Shown: piece by piece, positions 1 through 5,010 of the stretch
Layout of the letters: the number at the start of each line of letters is the position of its first letter
Position numbering within the stretch: the stretch's first letter is position 1
Assembly (NCBI GenBank): GCA_015222255.1
Contig: JADFUX010000100.1
Coordinates: 1 to 5,010, forward strand
Direction: 5' to 3'
Length of the DNA stretch: 5,010 nt
Source: Chloroflexota bacterium
GTDB lineage: Bacteria > Chloroflexota > Dehalococcoidia > GIF9 > AB-539-J10
Position numbers and translations under genes: made by a program
The notes under the pieces: generated by a model
The model's database searches: none
Told to the model about the DNA's origin: nothing
The model's input: only the letters and a program-made list of their open reading frames with translations

Positions 1-1234
1 CTACATCGCTTGCCAGCAGCGGCTCACCTGTTCGAGCTACCCAACCCACGATACCATCCTCATCCACCTCGAGCGGTACGCCCACCGGTATAAATCCCTT
101 TTGTCCACTAACACTCAACGCTTTGAGGGTAAGTCTCCCAGAGCCAGGCTCGAACAGAAAGATGTTGACATTATGATAGTGAAAGGTCTGGCGAAGCATA
201 TTGCCTACATATGGAATCAGTTCATCCAGGTTCACAAAAGAGCTGATTTTGCGACTGACCTCGTTTATGGTGCGCAATTGCTCTGCCCGCTGTCGCTCTT
301 GCTTGGTTCGCTCCTCGACTTTTTGTTCCAGGTTAGCATAGGACTCCTTCAGTGCGCGAGCCATGGCATTGAACTGCTCAGCCAGTTGCTGGATTTCATC
401 GCCAGTGTCCGCCTTGATGCTGTAGTCAAGTTCGCCTTTCCCTATCACCTCGGCACCTTCAGTAAGCGCCAGGATCGGCCTCGTGATTGCCCTTGACAGC
501 AGAAATATCACCCCACCGGCAATGAAAATCACGCCAAAAATAATCACGATGAAAGTCAACTGAGCTTTCTCCATTCGCTCGTCTATATATTGACTGGTAG
601 CCGAAACAGCAGAGGCTATGTCTGCTTTTGTCTCATCAAGAGGTGCCGAGAATTCGTCAATGTACGTAGAGGCAGCTACCACAAGTTCTGTCCCTTCTAC
701 AGGCACACAATACATATATTTTTTCCGAACATTTCCTTCGGGGTCCTCCCAGTCGTAATAACCGGAAGCTTCCCCACCCAAGCTCCTCTCCATAATGGGC
801 CAAAAATGGGTAGGCTCACCGGCTACATTGTGCAGGTTATTTCCCACCATCTTAGGGTTTACATGGAAATGGACTATGTAAGAGCTATCATACACCATGG
901 TGTGCCCGGTGTACCCCACTTGTCGGACAGCAATTTCCTTCAGGTCCTCATTCTCCTCCCATTCGGAAATCTCCAGCTCTGGGTGAAGCTCAGCGAAAAG
1001 CTGCATCTCTTCGGCAACCTGCATAGCCCTCCGCTGTATTAGTCTCCTCCCCAAGTCCTCCAATGCAGCAATACTTTTCCTTACAACGGTCTCCCCCATG
1101 GTACTGCTGTCCTGCTTGGCAAGATAACCCACCTCATATATGCTGCGAAGTGCCAGAGAGCTGATAATGCCAAGCGAAACAAAAAGCAAAGCCAAAAAGG
1201 GGATAAGGATCTTGCCTCTTATACCAATCTTCAC
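1..1234 (-). CDS. Membrane sensor protein with Cache, HAMP and GAF domains (probable sensor histidine kinase), C-terminus outside window
   Basis: The first 411 residues of a transmembrane signalling receptor are visible; the frame is open to the left edge. In order: a short basic N-terminus (MKIGIRGK), TM helix 1 at about residues 9-29, an extracytoplasmic region of about 190 residues, TM helix 2 at about 225-247, a HAMP domain at about 247-300 (the AITRPI start and the GDEIQQLAEQFNAM second helix are typical), a charged coiled coil at about 298-330, and the beginning of a GAF domain from about 335. The extracytoplasmic part resembles a single Cache domain: GYTGHTMVYD, then a histidine-containing strand, then the KKYMYCVPVEG and ASTYIDEF closing strands. 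Such proteins bind small ligands outside the membrane and usually end in a histidine kinase. A guanylate cyclase, phosphatase or other output is possible because that part lies outside the window. The start is GTG at 1234: an in-frame TAG lies three codons upstream, and AAAGG/AGGGTG precede it as a moderate ribosome site. It follows the exonuclease gene by 42 bp on the same strand with no visible terminator, so cotranscription is likely. Confidence 0.85.
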   Translation of the reverse strand, partial: MKIGIRGKILIPFLALLFVSLGIISSLALRSIYEVGYLAKQDSSTMGETVVRKSIAALEDLGRRLIQRRAMQVAEEMQLFAELHPELEISEWEENEDLKEIAVRQVGYTGHTMVYDSSYIVHFHVNPKMVGNNLHNVAGEPTHFWPIMERSLGGEASGYYDWEDPEGNVRKKYMYCVPVEGTELVVAASTYIDEFSAPLDETKADIASAVSATSQYIDERMEKAQLTFIVIIFGVIFIAGGVIFLLSRAITRPILALTEGAEVIGKGELDYSIKADTGDEIQQLAEQFNAMARALKESYANLEQKVEERTKQERQRAEQLRTINEVSRKISSFVNLDELIPYVGNMLRQTFHYHNVNIFLFEPGSGRLTLKALSVSGQKGFIPVGVPLEVDEDGIVGWVARTGEPLLASDV

Positions 1235-1276
1235 TTCACCCTACCTTTCCATCACCATAATCCGTCCTATCCTTGC

Positions 1277-2500
1277 TCATGCTTCCCGTATCAACCTTTC
1301 CCCATATTCAAGGAGGACCTCTTGACGTTCCCTGGATATGTTCTTCGTCTCCAAGTAAATCCTCAGTGCTTCAATCGGTGTTAACTCCTCGCTTGCCCAA
1401 TCACCCAACCTGAGGCGCGACTCTTGCCTGACTTCCTTGGCAATAGTGACATGGTAAGCCTCCTTGAGACTCTTATGGATCTCACCATCCCGAAGCAAAG
1501 TCTCCAGAGTCCCGGGGAGAGATAGCTGAATCCTGACTATGGCCTCCTTGATTGCCGCCTGCTGCCGGGCAATAGCTTCCAAAATAGCGGCCGTAGGGTC
1601 AGGGTCATCAGCATCTATATCCACTTTAACGGTCAAAAAGCGACGGGCATCAACCTTGTGGAACTCATAGGTTGCATGCCTCTCCCTACCTCCTAGCTCA
1701 ATATCAACCACGTAGAAACCTTTGTCCTCAGCTTCGTCGCCGAAATCGAGACGCTCCAGGCTACCAGCATAAACGACAGGTGGGTTTTGAGACAAAACCT
1801 GACGCTTATGAACATGCCCCAGAGCTACGTAGTCAAAAGCAGGATGGGCAATATTTCCCGCCAGCAAAACGGGGTCTCTACCGACTACCATGCTCCTTTC
1901 CGACCCTGGTTTGGCTGTTGACACGGATACATGGGCGGCCAGAAGCGTCGGCAAAGCTGAGTCAAGCTCGGAAATCATGTCCATTAGCCTCCGAGTCATT
2001 ATCTCCTGCAGCCGGTCATTCATCTGGTCTATGCTAAGATTCTTGGCCTCCTCCCGACTCAACAGTGCGCTTCGCCTCAGCCAGGGTAACGCCACCACCT
2101 GCACATAGCCTTGCTTGGTTGGTATGCGGTAGATATCAGGACGCTTGCCGACATAGATATGGCTCACGGCTAAGGTATCGAAAATATCTACAGCAGTAGC
2201 CCGGCCTATGGCGCTCGGTAAATCATGATTGCCGACCAGAAGGAAAACAGGAATTCCCTTCTCGGACAGCCGCCTGAGTCGTTTAGCGAACTCGCGTTGC
2301 TCAGTTTGGGAAGGGTTACGGCTTCTGTAGGCGTCGCCACAGAAAACGACCAAGTCTACCGCATTACCTACGGCGTATTCCACCACCTCATCCAAAGCCC
2401 CCAGGACATCAAGTAACCTTGTCGGCAATCCTGTAGCCGGGTCGACACTTCCATAAGTCTCCACGCCTAGATGAAGGTCAGCAAAATGCAGGATCTTCAT
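1277..2500 (-). CDS. sbcD: SbcD/Mre11-family DNA repair exonuclease (calcineurin-like metallophosphoesterase)
   Basis: A complete 407-residue protein of the SbcD/Mre11 nuclease family, which processes DNA double-strand ends and hairpins using two metal ions (usually manganese), normally in complex with an SMC-like ATPase (SbcC/Rad50). All phosphoesterase motifs are present: D8-x-H10 in [13 protein letters not shown]55-D56 (CGDAYRS), G90-N91-H92-D93, H190 (LLAAHVS) and G228-H229-x-H231 (ALGHVHKRQ). The [19 protein letters not shown] stretch at 244-262 is typical of the family just after the catalytic core. Residues from about 290 to the end form the capping/partner-binding part and are weakly conserved. 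The length is normal. The ATG at 2500 overlaps the stop codon of the upstream glycyl-tRNA synthetase gene (ATGA), and GGAAGA just before it can act as a ribosome site, so translation is probably coupled. No SbcC gene is adjacent: glyS lies upstream and a sensor gene downstream. Family membership is secure; the specific activity is inferred. Confidence 0.93.
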   Translation of the reverse strand: MKILHFADLHLGVETYGSVDPATGLPTRLLDVLGALDEVVEYAVGNAVDLVVFCGDAYRSRNPSQTEQREFAKRLRRLSEKGIPVFLLVGNHDLPSAIGRATAVDIFDTLAVSHIYVGKRPDIYRIPTKQGYVQVVALPWLRRSALLSREEAKNLSIDQMNDRLQEIMTRRLMDMISELDSALPTLLAAHVSVSTAKPGSERSMVVGRDPVLLAGNIAHPAFDYVALGHVHKRQVLSQNPPVVYAGSLERLDFGDEAEDKGFYVVDIELGGRERHATYEFHKVDARRFLTVKVDIDADDPDPTAAILEAIARQQAAIKEAIVRIQLSLPGTLETLLRDGEIHKSLKEAYHVTIAKEVRQESRLRLGDWASEELTPIEALRIYLETKNISRERQEVLLEYGERLIREA

Positions 2501-3867
2501 TCTTCCAAAGCATCAACTGTCTTCGCTGTCCATAGATCTTGAGTGGCAAAAGGCTCACCACCAAGCTTAGCCTGCAAAGTCCTCACTAACTCTTTTATCG
2601 GCAACCTAATCTGCGCCATGCTATCCCGTTCCCGAATGGTAACTTGGTTATCCTCCAGCGACTGAAAATCAACAGTAACACAGAAGGGAGTGCCGATTTC
2701 ATCCTGGCGACGATAACGCCGGCCTATGCTCTGGGCATCATCGTATTGCGTCATGAAACTACGGCGAAGCTCAGCATAAACCTCTCTGGCTAGCGGCACC
2801 AGCTTCTCATTTCTGCTCAGAGGCAGAATAGCCACCTTAATCGGAGCCAACTCAGAGTGAAGATGCAAAACCACCCTGATTTCCCCTTCAGCCAAGTCTT
2901 CATCGTAGGCGTCCACAAGGAAACTCAGCACCGAGCGGTCAACACCAGCCGAAGGCTCAATAACATAGGGCGTATAGTGCTCGCCAGTCTCCTCATCGAA
3001 GTAAGTCAAGCTCTTGTTGCTATACTTGGAATGCTGAGCAAGATCGAAGTCACCGCGGTTAGCAATGCCCTCAAGCTCCGCCCATCCCATAGGGAAAAGA
3101 TACTCGACATCGTAACAGTCTTTGGCATAATGGGCCAGTTCTTCTTTCCCATGCTGCCGGAGACGCAGGTTCTCCTGCTTGATGCCTAGGTGTAAATACC
3201 AATCAAAGCGCTGCTTCACCCAGTAATTGAACCACTCTTCATCACTCCCCGGCTTGACGAAGTACTCAATCTCCATCTGCTCGAACTCCCTGGTTCTGAA
3301 GATGAAGTTACCTGTAGTGATTTCGTTGCGAAACGCCTTGCCTATCTGGGCAATACCAAAAGGCAACTTCTTCCTGGAACAAGCCAGCACATTATCGAAG
3401 TTAACAAACATGCCTTGAGCCGTCTCTGGACGTAGATAAACGATGCTAGCGTCGTCCTCTACAGGGCCCATGAAGGTTTTGAACATCAAGTTGAACAGCC
3501 TCGGCTCGGTCAGTTCCCCAGCGCAATCAGGACAGCTATTGCCATTCAAATCGGTAGCCCGCCATCTCCGGTGACAAGCTTTGCACTCTACTAGAGCATC
3601 AGAGAAGCCCTCCACATGACCGCTAGCTACCCAGGTCTGAGGATGCATCATTATGCTGGCATCTATCCCCAACATGTCATCTCGTTCCTGAACAACTGCT
3701 CGCCACCATGCGTTCCTCACATTCCGTTTCAGCTCCACCCCCAGGGGTCCATAATCCCAGCAGCTTCCCAGCCCACCGTAGATTTCGCTGCTAGGGAAGA
3801 TAAAGCCTCGCCGCTTGCACAGCGAGACGATTGTCTCCATATCTACACTACCTGTTTCCCCAGGCAC
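2497..3867 (-). CDS. glyQS: Glycyl-tRNA synthetase, single-chain homodimeric (class II, alpha2) type
   Basis: Charges tRNA-Gly with glycine using ATP in the cytoplasm; this is the single-chain alpha2 form, not the separate alpha/beta subunit form. From the preferred GTG start the protein is 456 residues, the usual size for this type. The family N-terminus ([19 protein letters not shown]) begins at residue 10, and the [11 protein letters not shown] motif 1 region is at about 37-47. A four-cysteine zinc-knuckle-like insertion (C95, C98, C112, C115) is followed by [13 protein letters not shown]. The YLRPETAQG glycine-site segment is at 144-152, motif 2 FRNE is at 179-182, and motif 3 GVDRS has its arginine at about 311. 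From about 341 ([12 protein letters not shown]) to about 432 there is the HGTP anticodon-binding domain. The frame opens further upstream to a TTG at 3921, but AGGAGGTG at 3871-3878 sits 5-6 bases before the GTG at 3867 and would lie inside the longer reading frame. An ATG at 3840 is a third possible start. The stop codon overlaps the sbcD start. Confidence 0.95.
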   Translation of the reverse strand: MPGETGSVDMETIVSLCKRRGFIFPSSEIYGGLGSCWDYGPLGVELKRNVRNAWWRAVVQERDDMLGIDASIMMHPQTWVASGHVEGFSDALVECKACHRRWRATDLNGNSCPDCAGELTEPRLFNLMFKTFMGPVEDDASIVYLRPETAQGMFVNFDNVLACSRKKLPFGIAQIGKAFRNEITTGNFIFRTREFEQMEIEYFVKPGSDEEWFNYWVKQRFDWYLHLGIKQENLRLRQHGKEELAHYAKDCYDVEYLFPMGWAELEGIANRGDFDLAQHSKYSNKSLTYFDEETGEHYTPYVIEPSAGVDRSVLSFLVDAYDEDLAEGEIRVVLHLHSELAPIKVAILPLSRNEKLVPLAREVYAELRRSFMTQYDDAQSIGRRYRRQDEIGTPFCVTVDFQSLEDNQVTIRERDSMAQIRLPIKELVRTLQAKLGGEPFATQDLWTAKTVDALEE

Positions 3868-3870
3868 TTT

Positions 3871-3878
3871 CACCTCCT
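3871..3878 (-). promoter_or_regulatory. Strong Shine-Dalgarno sequence deciding the glycyl-tRNA synthetase start
   Basis: Read on the minus strand this is AGGAGGTG, followed by AAA and then GTG at 3867. It matches the 16S rRNA anti-Shine-Dalgarno tail almost fully, with a spacing of about 5 bases from the GGAGG core. The weak TTG at 3921 and the ATG at 3840 have no comparable site. It therefore supports GTG at 3867 as the translation start and marks the bases before it as untranslated leader. Confidence 0.75.
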
Positions 3879-3959
3879 CTGAAGCTTCTTCAAGCTTATC
3901 AACTTTGCTTATGAGTGTCAAAAGGTATCAACCAGGGTTGGAATCGAACCATAGTGGAA

Positions 3960-3989
3960 TTGAAAGAACAAGAGTAGCCCAAGTATAAT
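3960..3989 (+). promoter_or_regulatory. Sigma70-type promoter for the thiolase-family gene
   Basis: A -35 box TTGAAA (3960-3965, five of six consensus bases) and a perfect -10 box TATAAT (3984-3989) are separated by 18 bp. Transcription would start near 3996, giving a leader of about 36 bases before the ATG at 4032. The position directly upstream of the divergent gene supports the call. It rests on sequence match only. Confidence 0.6.
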
Positions 3990-4010
3990 AGCCAATAACC
4001 GGCAAGAGAA
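3982..4010 (-). promoter_or_regulatory. Candidate promoter for the glyS-sbcD-sensor operon, overlapping the divergent promoter
   Basis: On the minus strand, a good -10 box TATACT (3987-3982) lies 17 bp from a weak -35 box TTCTCT (4010-4005). Transcription would begin near 3975 and leave a leader of about 108 bases before the GTG at 3867. Its -10 overlaps the -10 of the plus-strand promoter, so the two could compete for RNA polymerase. The -35 matches only three of six consensus bases, so this is tentative. Confidence 0.3.
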
Positions 4011-4022
4011 CAGGTTAACTGT
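4010..4022 (+). promoter_or_regulatory. Inverted repeat, possible operator in the divergent promoter region
   Basis: ACAGGTTAACTGT is a 13-bp inverted repeat with five of six base pairs matching around a central T. It lies between the expected transcription start (about 3996) and the ATG at 4032 of the thiolase-family gene, and it abuts the candidate -35 box of the minus-strand operon. A bound repressor could affect one or both units. No regulator gene is visible next to it, and a repeat this short can occur by chance. Confidence 0.25.
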
Positions 4023-4031
4023 CAGGCCAGC

Positions 4032-5010
4032 ATGAAAAATAGAGTAGCCATAATTGGCTGTGGCGCTGTCAAGATAGGCAAATACCCAGACAGGGCAGAG
4101 AGTGAGTTAGCTCTGGAAGCTATCAGGTTAGCTCTAGAAGACGCCAACATATCCAAGGAGCAAATAGAGGGGCTATTCACCACGCCTGACCTTGTGGGCA
4201 ACATAGGACTTCAGACCAACCTGCTCTGTGAATATATGAGAATCGCGCCCAAGCTTATGGCTGAAATATGCTGCGGCGCTATAGCCGGCGCGCTGGCAAT
4301 AAGATGCGCCATGAATGAGATTATGCTAGGGCGTATAAATCTTGCCGTCTGCTATGGAGCAGAGAGGGAAGCTTCAATCGGCTGGTTTAAGGGATGGGGC
4401 TCAGGGAAAGGCTCAACTATGCTTGAGCCAGTTGCCTTACAACCCTACGGAAGCGGCGGCATCATCTGGACTTACGCTTTATCAGCTCGCCGTTACATGC
4501 ACGAAACCGGTGCCAAAGAGGAACACTTTGCTTTAGCATCGGTAAGAAATCGAAACAATGCTGCGGGTAATCCTCTAGCTACTTTCACAACACCTATTAC
4601 TGTCGACGACGTCATGAAATCTGCACAGCTTTCCTCGCCCATAAAGCTTCTGGACGCAGCAGCTTCTCGGGATGGCGCTGCCGCAGTTGTAGTCGCCTCC
4701 GCAGAGCTTGCCAAGAGAGTCTGTGACAAGCCCGTCTATATCGCTGGCTGGGGGCAGTATCATGACAACTCCTGCCTCATCCCCGTAGACAAGTGCAACA
4801 AATCAATCAGCACTTTCGTGGCTACAACTCGGGCGGCTGAGGAAGCGTTCAAGACAGCCGGTATCACGCCTGGAGAAGTAGACGTTGCCGAAATTTACGC
4901 TCCTTTTAGCCCTCACGAACTGATGATTCCGGAGGACATAGGCTGGTTCGATAAAGGTGGGATGATAACAGCTATAGAGAAAGGAGATACCGAGGTTGGT
5001 GGTAAGATAC
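4032..5010 (+). CDS. Thiolase-superfamily protein, SCP2/lipid-transfer type (acetyl-CoA acetyltransferase-like or aldolase-like), C-terminus outside window
   Basis: The first 326 residues are visible with no stop codon; family members usually have about 380-400, so roughly 60-70 are missing. The N-terminus KNRVAIIGCGAVKIGKYP is typical of SCP2-type thiolases. The segment AEICCGAIAGALAIRCAM (about 77-94) occupies the place of the nucleophilic-cysteine loop, with C80 or C81 as the candidate nucleophile. Further family marks are GAEREAS near 109-115, the SPIKLLDAAASRDGAAAVVV stretch at 202-221, and a C-terminal-half motif AEIYAPFSPHELM at 286-298, where many relatives have HDxF. The usual GHPxGxSG segment carrying the second catalytic cysteine would lie past the edge. 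Possible roles are acyl-CoA thiolysis, Claisen condensation or, as in some lipid-transfer-type members, retro-aldol cleavage; the substrate cannot be told. The ATG at 4032 has only a weak AGG ribosome site but fits the family start. No in-frame alternative start was found just upstream. It is divergent from glyS and has its own promoter. Confidence 0.85.
   Translation, partial: MKNRVAIIGCGAVKIGKYPDRAESELALEAIRLALEDANISKEQIEGLFTTPDLVGNIGLQTNLLCEYMRIAPKLMAEICCGAIAGALAIRCAMNEIMLGRINLAVCYGAEREASIGWFKGWGSGKGSTMLEPVALQPYGSGGIIWTYALSARRYMHETGAKEEHFALASVRNRNNAAGNPLATFTTPITVDDVMKSAQLSSPIKLLDAAASRDGAAAVVVASAELAKRVCDKPVYIAGWGQYHDNSCLIPVDKCNKSISTFVATTRAAEEAFKTAGITPGEVDVAEIYAPFSPHELMIPEDIGWFDKGGMITAIEKGDTEVGGKI

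Noticed and set aside
101..496. Plus-strand open frame of 131 codons
   Set aside because: Antisense to the HAMP and GAF part of the sensor gene. The hydrophobic stretches reflect the complement of the coiled-coil coding sequence, not a real membrane protein.
590..1042. Plus-strand open frame of 150 codons
   Set aside because: It lies wholly antisense to the sensor gene, whose frame has clear TM, Cache and HAMP features; the plus-strand translation has no recognisable domain or ribosome site.
1235..1280. Small ATG-initiated frame overlapping the sbcD stop (ATG at 1280)
   Set aside because: It ends after 14 codons at a TGA and is not in frame with the sensor gene, so it is more likely chance than a leader peptide or frameshifted start.
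1672..2108. Two overlapping plus-strand open frames opposite the exonuclease gene
   Set aside because: They are antisense shadows of sbcD, whose catalytic motifs are all in the minus-strand frame.
3868..3975. T-box riboswitch in the glycyl-tRNA synthetase leader
   Set aside because: The leader is only about 108 bases, lacks the conserved T-box sequence on the coding strand and has no clear terminator hairpin before the start.
3922..4000. Possible tRNA gene on the minus strand, suggested by GGTTCGATTCC
   Set aside because: The T-stem pairs only partly, the acceptor strand has no 5' partner, and no D arm or paired anticodon arm can be drawn.
4493..4763. Minus-strand open frames opposite the thiolase-family gene
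   Set aside because: They are antisense to a well-supported thiolase frame; the alanine/serine-rich translations match no family I recognise.

Overview
This 5-kb window looks like a bacterial chromosome segment with ordinary coding density and roughly even base composition. It shows no insertion sequence, CRISPR array, rRNA or complete tRNA. Two divergent transcription units meet in a short intergenic region near 3.87-4.03 kb. The single-chain GlyRS, the Cache-HAMP-GAF receptor and the SCP2-type thiolase together suggest an anaerobic environmental bacterium, perhaps Chloroflexota/Dehalococcoidia. That placement is a guess from protein style and could not be tested here.

Minus strand, in order of transcription: (1) a class II single-chain glycyl-tRNA synthetase, probably starting at a GTG at 3867 behind a near-perfect Shine-Dalgarno sequence; (2) an SbcD/Mre11-type DNA exonuclease whose ATG overlaps the synthetase stop codon by four bases (ATGA), so the two are very likely cotranscribed and translationally coupled; (3) after a 42-bp gap, a membrane sensor with TM, Cache, TM, HAMP, coiled coil and GAF parts, cut off by the left window edge before its output domain.

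Plus strand: a thiolase-superfamily protein of the SCP2/lipid-transfer type starts at 4032 and runs off the right edge. It has its own well-formed sigma70-like promoter (TTGAAA, 18-bp spacer, TATAAT) and an inverted repeat in its leader. That promoter overlaps the best candidate promoter for the minus-strand operon.

Functionally, the minus-strand unit groups translation (GlyRS), DNA end processing (SbcD) and signalling (sensor). These have no obvious common pathway, so the grouping is probably a housekeeping operon of convenience. The thiolase is a separate metabolic gene. I see no convincing new biological system. The points most worth following are the orphan sbcD coupled to glyS, the non-standard active-site motif of the thiolase, and the shared promoter/operator region.
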